Positions 38,519 through 48,016 of a stretch of DNA of 64,000 nt are shown here, one piece after another. The DNA is from Bacteroidota bacterium (GTDB taxonomy: Bacteria > Bacteroidota > Bacteroidia > Bacteroidales > PUMT01): assembly GCA_003554865.1 (NCBI GenBank), contig PWHJ01000122.1:1-64000 (forward strand). Reading direction: 5' to 3'. Positions within the stretch are counted from its first letter, which is position 1. Each line of letters begins with the position of its first letter. The translations under genes and the position numbers were made by a program. The notes under the pieces were generated by a model, which did not search any database, had not been told where the DNA came from, and worked only from the letters and a program-made list of their open reading frames with translations.

Positions 38519-41431
38519 TTAAGAGCCTTTTGAAACTCTTGCAGGTTCCAGAAACTCTTTCCTGTAAGAATCAACAGGCTCGCAGGAACAGGTAAGGTTC
38601 TTGTCACCCCATGCCTCATCAACCCGGCTTACAGCAGGCCAAAGCTTGTTTTCGGTCACCCACCCCAGCGGGTATGCAGCCTTTTTACGACTGTAGGGTC
38701 GGTCCCAGTCATCAGAGGTTACAACCTCGGCAGTATGGGGAGCATTTTTGAGAACATTATTCTCCTTGTCAGCCTTGCCCTCCTTTATCTCCATCATTTC
38801 CCCGTATATGGTTATCATCGATTCAATGAAGCGGTTCAGCTCCTGAAGAGACTCGCTTTCGGTTGGCTCCACCATTAAAGTTCCGGGAACCGGAAATGAA
38901 CGTGTGGGTGCATGGAAACCATAGTCCATCAGCCTCTTGGCTATATCGCCCTCGGAAACTTTTATCTCCTGATCATTACGGAAATTCCGGCACTCAAGTA
39001 TCATTTCATGCGCCACAAAGCCGTTTTTGCCTTTATAAAGAGTTTTATAGTAATCCTTCAGTGCGACGGCAATATAATTTGCATTCAGTATAGCCAGCTT
39101 GGTAGCCTCTGTTAATCCGTCACCACCCATCATTTTAATAAATGCATGCGAAATGGGCAATATACTGGGGCTGCCGAAAGGAGAGGCTGAAATGGCGCTT
39201 GCCCCCTTACTTCCACCTGTTTCTACAACAGGATGCTGAGGCAGGTAGTCAGCTAGATGTTTGGCCACACCTATAGGACCGACACCGGGGCCGCCACCTC
39301 CGTGAGGTATTGCAAATGTCTTGTGCAAATTGAGATGACACACATCGGTTCCCTGAATTGCAAGGTCGGTGAGACCAACCTGGGCATTCATATTTGCACC
39401 GTCCATATATACAAGTCCGCCGTTCTCATGTATTATCCTGTTCATCTCCACTATATCCTCTTCGAAAACACCGTGTGTGGATGGATAGGTAACCATAAAT
39501 GCCGAAAGGTCATCTTTGTGGGCTTCAGCTTTTTTTCTCAGGTCATCAATATCCACATTGCCATTGTCATCACAATCAACCACAACCACCTTCATTCCGG
39601 CTGTAACTGCGCTTGCTGGATTAGTCCCGTGAGCCGAAGAAGGTATTAGACACACATTCCGGTGGTCTTCATTTCGGTTAATGTGGTATTGCCGTATAAC
39701 CATCAATCCTGCATACTCTCCGGCAGCACCCGAATTGGGCTGGAACGAGAATTTCTCCAGTCCGGTTATCTCAGCCAGATCGGCCTCCAGCTCGTCAATC
39801 AGCTGATAATAACCTTCGGCCTGGTCTTTCGGAACGAACGGATGTAGTCCGCCAAACTCAGGCCAGCTGAGAGACAAAAGCTCCGTGGCGGCATTAAGCT
39901 TCATGGTACAAGATCCCAGGGGAATCATAGAATGGGTTAGGCTGAAGTCTTTTCTCTCCAGCATCTTAATATACCTCATCAACTCGGTCTCAGAGCGATA
40001 CTTTTTAAAACACTCAAGTGTGAGAAAATCGCTTTCTCTTTCAAACTTTGAATCAATACAAATTTCGCCCACAAATTGGGTTAACCGGGGGGGCTTTTTC
40101 CCTGCAGCTTCAGCAAAAATTTTAAGAATAAGGTTCAAATCATAAACCTGGGTAGTTTCATCAACGCTTATACCAATAGTCTCATCGTCAATATAACGGA
40201 AGTTAACCTCATTTTCAAGGGCTGTCTTTTCAACCTGTGAAGCTTTAATTCCACCGGGCAGCTTGATTTTTAAAGTGTCAAAGAAATTCCTGTTTTCCTG
40301 GCTGTATCCGATTTTTTCCAATTCACTCGCCAAAGTACAGGCAGCATGATGAATATGGAGCGATATACGTTTTAATCCTTCAGCTCCGTGGTAAACGGCG
40401 TACATCCCTGCCATGCTGGCCAGCAAAGCCTGAGCCGTACATATATTGGATGTGGCACGCTCACGCTTAATATGCTGCTCGCGGGTCTGCAATGCCATCC
40501 TCAAAGCGTTCTTGCCCTGAGCATCAACTGATACACCTATAATGCGACCGGGAACATTACGCTTGAACTTTTCCAAAGTTGCAAAATATCCGGCATGCGG
40601 ACCGCCGTATCCCATAGGAATGCCCAGCCGCTGGGTGGAGCCCACAACAACATCTGCACCCCATTCGCCCGGGGGTGTAAGCAGTGTAAGGCTTAAAATA
40701 TCGGATATGACACCCACCATAATTTCTTTTTCCTTGGATTTTTTAACAAAATCCCTGTAGTCAACTATTTTGCCGTCGCCGGCCGGATATTGCAAAATAA
40801 GCCCGAAATAACTATCATCAAGCTCGGTTTCATTGTAGTCGCCAACAACAAGCTCTATTCCCAGTGGTATTGCACGGGTGCGGATCACCTCAAGGTTCTG
40901 GGGAAATATATTCTCATCCACAAAAAACTTATTCACATTATTTTTTACAGCTTTGCGCGAACGAGAATTAAACATCATGATCATTGCCTCGGCAGCCGAT
41001 GTTGCTTCATCAAGCAGCGAAGCATTGGCCAGCTCCATGCCTGTGAGATCCATAACCACGGTCTGAAAATTCAGTAGGGCTTCAAGCCGTCCTTGTGATA
41101 TCTCAGCCTGATATGGGGTATATGAGGTGTACCATACAGGGTTCTCGAGAATATTGCGCTTTATGACTGAAGGGAATATGGTATCATAATACCCCATCCC
41201 TATATATGTTTTATAAAGCTTATTCTTTGATGCAATTTGCCGGATTTTATTTAAATACTCATATTCGCTTATCCCTTCGGGCAGGTTAAGTGGCTTTTCA
41301 AGCCTAATCGATTGAGGAACGGTTTTATCGATAAGCTCATCAAGTGATCCGACTCCTATCTTGTCGAGCATGATAGTGATATCCTCCCCACGGGGTCCGT
41401 TGTGACGCGATGCAAATCTGTTAAGTGCCAT
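38519..41431 (-). CDS. gcvP: Glycine dehydrogenase (aminomethyl-transferring), P protein
   Basis: FASRHNGPRGEDI; YTPYQAEISQGRLE; MIPLGSCTMKLNA; NLHKTFAIPHGGGGPGVGPI (PLP Lys); 970 aa. Confidence 0.97.
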   Translation of the reverse strand: MALNRFASRHNGPRGEDITIMLDKIGVGSLDELIDKTVPQSIRLEKPLNLPEGISEYEYLNKIRQIASKNKLYKTYIGMGYYDTIFPSVIKRNILENPVWYTSYTPYQAEISQGRLEALLNFQTVVMDLTGMELANASLLDEATSAAEAMIMMFNSRSRKAVKNNVNKFFVDENIFPQNLEVIRTRAIPLGIELVVGDYNETELDDSYFGLILQYPAGDGKIVDYRDFVKKSKEKEIMVGVISDILSLTLLTPPGEWGADVVVGSTQRLGIPMGYGGPHAGYFATLEKFKRNVPGRIIGVSVDAQGKNALRMALQTREQHIKRERATSNICTAQALLASMAGMYAVYHGAEGLKRISLHIHHAACTLASELEKIGYSQENRNFFDTLKIKLPGGIKASQVEKTALENEVNFRYIDDETIGISVDETTQVYDLNLILKIFAEAAGKKPPRLTQFVGEICIDSKFERESDFLTLECFKKYRSETELMRYIKMLERKDFSLTHSMIPLGSCTMKLNAATELLSLSWPEFGGLHPFVPKDQAEGYYQLIDELEADLAEITGLEKFSFQPNSGAAGEYAGLMVIRQYHINRNEDHRNVCLIPSSAHGTNPASAVTAGMKVVVVDCDDNGNVDIDDLRKKAEAHKDDLSAFMVTYPSTHGVFEEDIVEMNRIIHENGGLVYMDGANMNAQVGLTDLAIQGTDVCHLNLHKTFAIPHGGGGPGVGPIGVAKHLADYLPQHPVVETGGSKGASAISASPFGSPSILPISHAFIKMMGGDGLTEATKLAILNANYIAVALKDYYKTLYKGKNGFVAHEMILECRNFRNDQEIKVSEGDIAKRLMDYGFHAPTRSFPVPGTLMVEPTESESLQELNRFIESMITIYGEMMEIKEGKADKENNVLKNAPHTAEVVTSDDWDRPYSRKKAAYPLGWVTENKLWPAVSRVDEAWGDKNLTCSCEPVDSYRKEFLEPARVSKGS

Positions 41432-41573
41432 ATATGTGATAATTTAGTTAATACTTTGTTAAAACAAAAATTAAAAGTGACCAAAAATAACAAGAAGAAT
41501 TTTAGTTAAAAACAAAAATTATCATATTATGCAACACAAGGAAAGTTTTTCGCGACAGTTCAGTTTAAGCTTT

Positions 41574-42212
41574 TTACATCAAAAAAGGATTCTGGGCTTT
41601 TTCTCTGCCCACTGTTGTTTCGCCCCCGTGTCCCGGGAAGATCCTTACATCTTCCGGCAAGGTCAATATCTTTTCTTTAACTGACCTGATCAGTGTATTG
41701 TAATCCCCCCCAGGCAGGTCGGTCCTTCCTATTCCACCTGCAAAAATAAGATCCCCGGTAAGCACAAACTTCTGCTCTTCACTGTAAAGGGCAATACTTC
41801 CGGGAGAGTGTCCCGGCACATGCAGAACCTTCAGTTTTGAATCACCTGCAGAGAGTTGATCGTTATCTTTGAGGATTAATTGCGGCAATGGTGGTTTCTC
41901 CAACTCAAATCCAAACATAAGGGCATGTTCAGCGGCATTTTCAAGAAGGAAAAGATCATCACCATGGGCGGCAGCTTCCAGGTCGTATTTTTCATTCAGG
42001 AAAGCATTCCCGAGCAGATGGTCAACATGACAATGGGTGTTTACAATTTTGGAAGGCTTAAGACCCTTCTCCTCTATAAATCCCGTAATCTCGCCTCTCT
42101 CCTCATCTGACTGACAGCCGGGGTCAACTATAATACAACTGCCTGTTTTATCATACAATAAATATGTGTTCTCATGGAAGGGGTTAAATACAAAATGCTT
42201 TACTTTTATCAT
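41574..42212 (-). CDS. MBL-fold metallo-hydrolase (glyoxalase II-like)
   Basis: NTHCHVDHLLGN (HxHxDH), HVPGHSPGSIAL, FPGHGGETTVG. Confidence 0.92.
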   Translation of the reverse strand: MIKVKHFVFNPFHENTYLLYDKTGSCIIVDPGCQSDEERGEITGFIEEKGLKPSKIVNTHCHVDHLLGNAFLNEKYDLEAAAHGDDLFLLENAAEHALMFGFELEKPPLPQLILKDNDQLSAGDSKLKVLHVPGHSPGSIALYSEEQKFVLTGDLIFAGGIGRTDLPGGDYNTLIRSVKEKILTLPEDVRIFPGHGGETTVGREKAQNPFLM

Positions 42213-42278
42213 TGAGTTAAATTTTATCGTTTAACAAAAAAAACAGGTTCTTAATAAAGATTTAATCATATCTCTTGT

Positions 42279-42923
42279 CTAGAAAGATTTTCCCTTCAGC
42301 AGGGGAACAAAAACAAAATGGCCGTGCTCGGTTTTTTTATAATCATCGGCAGAGACCCTCTCTACTTTTGTCATCACCTGGGTGGAGCTGTCGCCCACAG
42401 GAACTACCATAACACCCCCCACCTTTAATTGCTCCTGAAGTTTTTCGGGAATTTCATAAGCACCTGCGGTCACTATTATCCTGTCAAAAGGGGCATAAGA
42501 GGGGAGACCTTCATAACCGTCACCGTAAAAAAAGTGAGGGTTGTATCCCAGCTCAGGCAAAAAAGACTGGGCTTTTAAAAAAAGTTCCCGTTGCCTTTCA
42601 ATAGTAAAAACTTTTGCACCCATTTCCAAGAGAATAGCCGCCTGGTATCCTGAACCTGTACCCACCTCCATAACCTTGTCATGGCGCTCAACCTCCAGAA
42701 GCTCCGTTTGGTAAGCAACAGTATACGGCTGAGAAATAGTCTGGTCACAACCTATGGGAAAAGCCTGGTCTTTATAGGCAAATTTCTCGAAACTGCTGTC
42801 CATGAACATATGTCTTGGAACACGCTCCATTGCCTGCAAAACCCTGGAATCTGAAATACCCTTGGCTTTTATCTCTTCAATTAGTTTTTTCCTTAATCCT
42901 TTATGGCGATAACTCTCTTCCAT
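42279..42923 (-). CDS. pcm: Protein-L-isoaspartate O-methyltransferase
   Basis: QTISQPYTVAYQTELL, VMEVGTGSGYQAAIL, RIIVTAGAYEIPEKL. Confidence 0.94.
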   Translation of the reverse strand: MEESYRHKGLRKKLIEEIKAKGISDSRVLQAMERVPRHMFMDSSFEKFAYKDQAFPIGCDQTISQPYTVAYQTELLEVERHDKVMEVGTGSGYQAAILLEMGAKVFTIERQRELFLKAQSFLPELGYNPHFFYGDGYEGLPSYAPFDRIIVTAGAYEIPEKLQEQLKVGGVMVVPVGDSSTQVMTKVERVSADDYKKTEHGHFVFVPLLKGKSF

Positions 42924-43030
42924 TTACTTAACGATCAATTTGGCCGGCCCGATAAAAGGGGAATATCAACTAACACCCCGACCCGGGTTAAACTATAATA
43001 TATTTTTTCGAATTAACTCTTCTTTTTTGG

Positions 43031-43038
43031 CAAAGATA
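43031..43038 (-). promoter_or_regulatory. -7 element (TATCTTTG) upstream of pcm
   Basis: Reverse complement of CAAAGATA, 108 nt upstream of the pcm start. Confidence 0.4.
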
Positions 43039-43200
43039 AAAGAACCTATAAAAATTTAATTGAGTAAGCCCAAAAAAGAATATCATCCCCAGGCATTTCA
43101 ATATAAAAAGAGTTGCTGATTGTTGCTCTTTTGACAATTTATGGTGATAACCGGTTAATAAATTAATAAATTTACCTTATACCTGTATTTTATAAATTAT

Positions 43201-43208
43201 TAGTTTTG
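43201..43208 (+). promoter_or_regulatory. -7 element (TAGTTTTG) upstream of the Gfo/Idh-like gene
   Basis: Exact TAnnTTTG; overlaps the ORF-track start (43206), supporting ATG 43224 as the real start with a very short leader. Confidence 0.5.
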
Positions 43209-43223
43209 TATAAAAACCTCATT

Positions 43224-44147
43224 ATGATCGAAACAGGTATTATAGGTACAGCCCGCAAAGATCATATTTCTGCTTTTGAAAAGCATGAAGGTTTCAGGTT
43301 AGCCGGATACACGGAAGAGCAAAACTGGGAAAGGCCTTCGAAAGGGGTTAACCATTTCAGTTCTCAGCGCGAATTGCTTGATTATTGTGAGTGCCTGGTA
43401 TTCACCGGGAAAAACGGTTATGAAGGAGAAATACTTTACAATGCCGTAAAAAAATCCAAAGATATTTTTATTTGTGATATTGGCGGCTTTACTGAGCAAG
43501 AGATTAAAAACCTAATTAAGCTCAAAGATGAAGCAAAAGTCAATATACAATTCAGCCGGCTTGACAGTTTGACTCCTGCAGTCATTACAGCAAGAGAAAT
43601 TATCAAAGATCCCGTTTTCATTGAATTGACAAATACACTTCCTTTAACAGGCAATCAAAACTTTTCGCACCTTTTAGAAGATGAGCTTACCAGAATGCTG
43701 AATGTGCTCCTGCTGCTTGTCTCCTCAAATCATCACAGAGTGACAGTAAGATCGGCAATGTCAATGTCGGGCCAACCGCGCCTGATCAATATCCGCATTG
43801 ATTTTGACAACAATTGTGCCGCCTCACTTCTTATGTCTCCTTTAACAGAAAAGAGCCGCTTCAGCGCAAAAATTCACAGCACGGATCATTGCTGCACCCT
43901 TGAGTTGGCGAAGCCATATCTGAGAGTTGAAAAACTTATGTTTAAAGAATCCGGGGAAGCTTTTAAAAAAGTTATAACCCCTGTTCTGGAAAGCAGCTCT
44001 CAAATAATTGCCCGGGAAGTTGACTTTTTTTACAGCTCTATTTCCGGTAAAACTGTAAAAAACGGCAACATTGAAGATATCTGCAAGATTTTCTCCCTTA
44101 AGTCTGAAATTATGAAAAAGGCTGGAATATCGCCTCGCTTATCCTGA
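43224..44147 (+). CDS. Degenerate Gfo/Idh/MocA-like Rossmann protein
   Basis: MIETGIIGTARKDHISAFEKHEGFRLAGY resembles a Gfo/Idh N-terminus but lacks an intact GxGxxG and EKP motif. Confidence 0.6.
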   Translation: MIETGIIGTARKDHISAFEKHEGFRLAGYTEEQNWERPSKGVNHFSSQRELLDYCECLVFTGKNGYEGEILYNAVKKSKDIFICDIGGFTEQEIKNLIKLKDEAKVNIQFSRLDSLTPAVITAREIIKDPVFIELTNTLPLTGNQNFSHLLEDELTRMLNVLLLLVSSNHHRVTVRSAMSMSGQPRLINIRIDFDNNCAASLLMSPLTEKSRFSAKIHSTDHCCTLELAKPYLRVEKLMFKESGEAFKKVITPVLESSSQIIAREVDFFYSSISGKTVKNGNIEDICKIFSLKSEIMKKAGISPRLS

Positions 44148-44221
44148 AAACATCTCTTTTGTTATGACCTGAAAATCTGTTTCCTGACTACTGAAATCAG
44201 AACATCCAACAAAAAAGAGTC

Positions 44222-44785
44222 TCACCCGGGTTTGAAGGCGAATATTTCAAGAGGCTTATAAACAGGTCCCGAAGGTCTCAGTATACTCTGATAAAAAACA
44301 AACTTATTTATTTCAACAGGGGTGAATTCAATGCTTTCAAACTTATCCAGCAGCTCTTCAAGTCCGCTTATACATTTTTTCCCCTTTATTCTCCCAAATG
44401 TCAAATGGGGGCGAAACTCCTTTGAATCCACAGGCAACTTTTCTTCCATCAAAAGACTGTCAACCTGGTACTTAAGGTTTGAAAGGGGTGTTGACTCCTT
44501 TAGCCCGAACCACAACACTCTCGGATTTTCAATACTTTTAAAAACACCTACCCCCTTTGGTTCTATAACAAAAGGCTTCCATAATGCCGCTACTTTTCTT
44601 AACTTATCAGAGAGGGAAGCTATTTGTGTGTCATTTAAATCGCCGATAAAAGCAAGGGTTATATGAAAGTTATCCGGTTTGACCCATTTTATCTGCTCAT
44701 TATTCAAACCCGACCGAAATTCCTCATAAACCCGGGAAATGTCAGGGCTTAGCTCTACGTCTATTGCAATGAAAACACGTTTCAT
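44222..44785 (-). CDS. thpR: RNA 2',3'-cyclic phosphodiesterase
   Basis: Two HxT motifs: FHITLAFIGD and RPHLTFGRIK; RVFIAIDVEL. Confidence 0.93.
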   Translation of the reverse strand: MKRVFIAIDVELSPDISRVYEEFRSGLNNEQIKWVKPDNFHITLAFIGDLNDTQIASLSDKLRKVAALWKPFVIEPKGVGVFKSIENPRVLWFGLKESTPLSNLKYQVDSLLMEEKLPVDSKEFRPHLTFGRIKGKKCISGLEELLDKFESIEFTPVEINKFVFYQSILRPSGPVYKPLEIFAFKPG

Positions 44786-44848
44786 TTTTTTTTCTGTTAT
44801 TTATTCAATAATTTTATGCTAAATGTTAACCCTAAAAATAATAAGAAG

Positions 44849-45505
44849 ATGAGCAACCAGAAAAAATTTGCAGTAATTCTTGCCGGATGCGGTGTGTTTG
44901 ATGGAAGCGAACTTCATGAATCGGTTTTGACCCTTTACTCAATTGTCAATAATAAAGGAAATTACGAAATTTTTGCACCCGATATCTCACAACACCATGT
45001 GGTCAATCACACAACCGGCAATGAGATGAATGAAACCCGCAATGTGCTTGTTGAGGCTTCCCGTATTGCAAGGGGCAATATCAAAAGCCTTGGGAATTTT
45101 AATGCTCAGGAGTTTGACGCTTTGATCATACCCGGAGGGTTCGGTGTGGCCAAAAACCTTTCTTCATTTGCTTTTGACGGTGCCGATTGCAAAATTGACC
45201 CAACCGTTGAAAAAGTAATAAAAGAGATGGCAGACCAGGGCAAGCCCATCGGAGCCCTTTGTATCTCTCCCGTATTGGTGGCCAAAATACTTGGAGATGT
45301 TGAGGTCACTATTGGACAGGACGAGGGAACAGCCTCAGCCATTGAACAAATGGGTGCGACCCATAAAAAAACCGGCCATGCAGAAGTGGTGGTAGATAAA
45401 AATAAAAAGATTGTCACCTCCCCGTGCTACATGCTAGATGCAGACATAGTTCAGATTGCCAGGGGAGCAGACAATGTGGTGAAGGAGATGTTCAAGCTGT
45501 TTTAG
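44849..45505 (+). CDS. elbB: Isoprenoid biosynthesis glyoxalase ElbB
   Basis: AVILAGCGVFDGSELHESVLTL; IIPGGFGVAKNLSSFA; IGALCISPVL. Confidence 0.93.
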   Translation: MSNQKKFAVILAGCGVFDGSELHESVLTLYSIVNNKGNYEIFAPDISQHHVVNHTTGNEMNETRNVLVEASRIARGNIKSLGNFNAQEFDALIIPGGFGVAKNLSSFAFDGADCKIDPTVEKVIKEMADQGKPIGALCISPVLVAKILGDVEVTIGQDEGTASAIEQMGATHKKTGHAEVVVDKNKKIVTSPCYMLDADIVQIARGADNVVKEMFKLF

Positions 45506-46107
45506 AGTTCGATCTCGCCTATCTCTATGAGGAAAATGATATCCTCTATCAATCTGTCCTCATAGAGAGGGTCATATTCGCTTTTCAGGTTTGAGCCGAA
45601 CAAGCGGGCAACCGACTGCCAGAAAAAAGCTGAAAAAGAGCCCCGCAGCTCCTTTACCAGCTCGTATGAAGTGTTGCCCGTTTCCCTGTCAATCAGTTTT
45701 ATAAGAATATGCCCCTGAGTTATGGTAAGGGATTTAAGCTCATCCCCGAACTCTTCCATGAGCCTGTCTTCCACTTCCCTTACATAGCGCCTTTTTTCCC
45801 TTTCACTGTCAAGGTCCATAAATTCCCGGTTCATATCCTCGAGAATATCGGCTGCCTTTTGGGCGTAAGGATAGACGGTCTTAACGTTTTCAATGAGCCT
45901 TTGATACCGGCGATACTCCCTTCTGCTGCTGAAACTTCTTTCAGCTGAAATTACAGCCTCATTAATGCTGGCATAATAGAGGGTGTCTCCATCCTCAATA
46001 TGCACACCAAGAACACCGCCTTTTTCCAACCTTAAAGTATCATTCTGGGAAAAAGCCGCTTCTCCGAAGGTTACAAGAAGGCATATTATCAGTAAAAGCC
46101 TCATCAT
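45502..46107 (-). CDS. DUF4294 domain protein
   Basis: Signal peptide, then YRRYQRLIENVKTVYPYAQKAADIL...KSLTITQGHILIKLIDRETGNTSYELVKELRGSFSAFFWQSVARLFGSNLKSEYDP. Confidence 0.85.
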   Translation of the reverse strand: MMRLLLIICLLVTFGEAAFSQNDTLRLEKGGVLGVHIEDGDTLYYASINEAVISAERSFSSRREYRRYQRLIENVKTVYPYAQKAADILEDMNREFMDLDSEREKRRYVREVEDRLMEEFGDELKSLTITQGHILIKLIDRETGNTSYELVKELRGSFSAFFWQSVARLFGSNLKSEYDPLYEDRLIEDIIFLIEIGEIEL

Positions 46108-46146
46108 ACTTTAAAAACGTTAAGGTTAATATCTAAATTATATAAT

Positions 46147-46178
46147 TTGCACTGCTCTGTTTTAAATGCTTATATTTG
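46147..46178 (+). promoter_or_regulatory. Promoter upstream of arginine deiminase gene (TTG-N21-TATATTTG)
   Basis: TTG 46147-46149 and TATATTTG 46171-46178; overlaps the ORF-track start, supporting ATG 46209. Confidence 0.5.
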
Positions 46179-46208
46179 AATACTTTTTTACCATCAATTA
46201 AACAACAA

Positions 46209-47468
46209 ATGGAAGAAAAAATCAAAGTTGATGTGCGCTCGGAAATCGGAAAGCTTGAATCGGTTATTATCCACACACCGGGTCCCGAAGTAGAAAATAT
46301 GACCCCCGGCGATGCCGAACGCGCACTCTACAGTGATATACTAAACCTTTCAATTGCCAGGAAGGAGTTCAACCAATTAAGTGGATTGCTTAAAAAATAT
46401 GCCAAAACTCTTGAAGTTAAAGAGCTTCTTGCCGGAGTTCTGGCAAACAAAAAAGCAAAGGAGAAAATTGTACGGTACATTTGTGAAAATGAAAATCATC
46501 CCGGGGTAGCCGACTTTCTTTTATCACAAAGTACAGAAAATATCTGTAAACTGCTCATTGAAGGTGTAATAATGGAAAAAAACACTCTTACGAAATTCCT
46601 GAGCAAGGAAAGATATTCACTCCCGCCTTTGCACAATTTTTTCTATATACGTGATTCAGCTATACCTGTATACAATAACATGATAATAAGCAAAATGGCA
46701 ACGGGGGCAAGAAGACGTGAGTCAGTCATAATGGAAGCAATTTTTGATTACAGCACCACTTTCAGGACAAAAACCCTCAAGCCATTTGATAATTCAAACA
46801 CTCACCCTTCCGTCACGCTCGAGGGGGGGGATGTAATTGTTGCACGCGAAGATATTCTCCTTGTTGGAAACGGTACAAGAACCTCGACACAAGGGATCGA
46901 CTACCTTCTTCAGCTGATTTGCAGGGAAAAAGATAAAAAAAAGCATATAATAGTACAGGAACTTCCCTCTACTCCGGAATCTTTTATACACCTGGACATG
47001 GTGTTTACCCTTCTGGATGTTGACACATGCATGATCTATGAACCCGTGCTTTTTAAGCTGGGCAAATATCAAACTGTCCATATAACCGTAGATAACGGAA
47101 AAGTAAAATCAATAAGGGAGGAAAAAAACATACTGGAAGCACTCGAAGGTCTTGGCATGAGCCTTAAGCCTATTTACTGCGGTGGGACAAAAGATTCCTG
47201 GGCACAGGAAAGAGAGCAGTGGCACAGCGGTGCAAATTTTTTTTCTGTTGAACCCGGGAAGGTTATAGGTTACGGACGCAACACCAACACCATTGAAGAG
47301 CTCAGCCGAAACGGATACGAAATAGTGCCGGCAGTTGATATTATTGAAAACAAAGTCGGTCAACATGCCCATAAAAAGATGGTAATAACACTGGAAGGAT
47401 CTGAGCTTCCAAGAGGAGGAGGTGGTGCAAGATGTATGACAATCCCTGTAAGTAGGCAGAGCATCTAG
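46209..47468 (+). CDS. arcA: Arginine deiminase
   Basis: VRSEIGKLESVIIHTPGPEVE, FYIRDSAI, LEGGDVIVA, IHLDMVFTLLD, GGARCMTIPV (catalytic Cys). Confidence 0.9.
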   Translation: MEEKIKVDVRSEIGKLESVIIHTPGPEVENMTPGDAERALYSDILNLSIARKEFNQLSGLLKKYAKTLEVKELLAGVLANKKAKEKIVRYICENENHPGVADFLLSQSTENICKLLIEGVIMEKNTLTKFLSKERYSLPPLHNFFYIRDSAIPVYNNMIISKMATGARRRESVIMEAIFDYSTTFRTKTLKPFDNSNTHPSVTLEGGDVIVAREDILLVGNGTRTSTQGIDYLLQLICREKDKKKHIIVQELPSTPESFIHLDMVFTLLDVDTCMIYEPVLFKLGKYQTVHITVDNGKVKSIREEKNILEALEGLGMSLKPIYCGGTKDSWAQEREQWHSGANFFSVEPGKVIGYGRNTNTIEELSRNGYEIVPAVDIIENKVGQHAHKKMVITLEGSELPRGGGGARCMTIPVSRQSI

Positions 47469-47550
47469 AAAAACAGACACAACTCATTATCAGAATAATA
47501 TCCCGGTGGGTTTTTACATCCAAACCGTTATTGGATTACGCAATTTTTTT

Positions 47551-47558
47551 TATATTTG
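47551..47558 (+). promoter_or_regulatory. -7 element (TATATTTG) upstream of oadG-oadA-oadB
   Basis: Exact TAnnTTTG; TTG 17 nt upstream at 47531-47533. Confidence 0.5.
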
Positions 47559-47646
47559 CATTTCGGTCAAGTTTTTTAAAATTTGAATGCGGGAATTTAA
47601 GCAAGTTGTTTTGCGGATATTTTTCTCTTACTAAACGAAATTTATT

Positions 47647-47904
47647 ATGATAGCCAGTATAAGTTTTTCTTTGCAGATTTTTTTATTAGGTCTTCTAACA
47701 GTGTTTTTTGTTCTCATAATGGTTGTTTTGTTCGGGAACTTTATAATTATGTTCACCAATAAGTTCTTTGAACCACTTCAAACCGAGAGCATTAAGGCAC
47801 AAAAAGAAGGTATTGATCCTTCAAAAATTGCTGCAATTAGCGCCGCTGTGCACAATTTGACCCACGGCAAAGGAAAAGTAAAAAGCATAGAAAAACAGTC
47901 ATAA
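47647..47904 (+). CDS. oadG: OadG-family sodium pump decarboxylase gamma subunit
   Basis: Single N-terminal TM, short polar tail; directly upstream of oadA and oadB. Confidence 0.8.
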   Translation: MIASISFSLQIFLLGLLTVFFVLIMVVLFGNFIIMFTNKFFEPLQTESIKAQKEGIDPSKIAAISAAVHNLTHGKGKVKSIEKQS

Positions 47905-48016
47905 CTCTTTGCCGCACTGTTTAATTCCCGGGTTCTTAATGTATAAAACACAAAGAGGGTTATTAAATGACCCTTGACGGGAATATATTAGTATAAATCT
48001 TTAATATCTGATAAAA

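Noticed and set aside
39257-39649. 130-aa plus-strand ORF inside gcvP
   Set aside because: Antisense to the conserved PLP region of gcvP; no independent support.
46176-46208. Upstream start for arginine deiminase
   Set aside because: Overlaps a consensus -7 promoter box; ATG at 46209 is more plausible.
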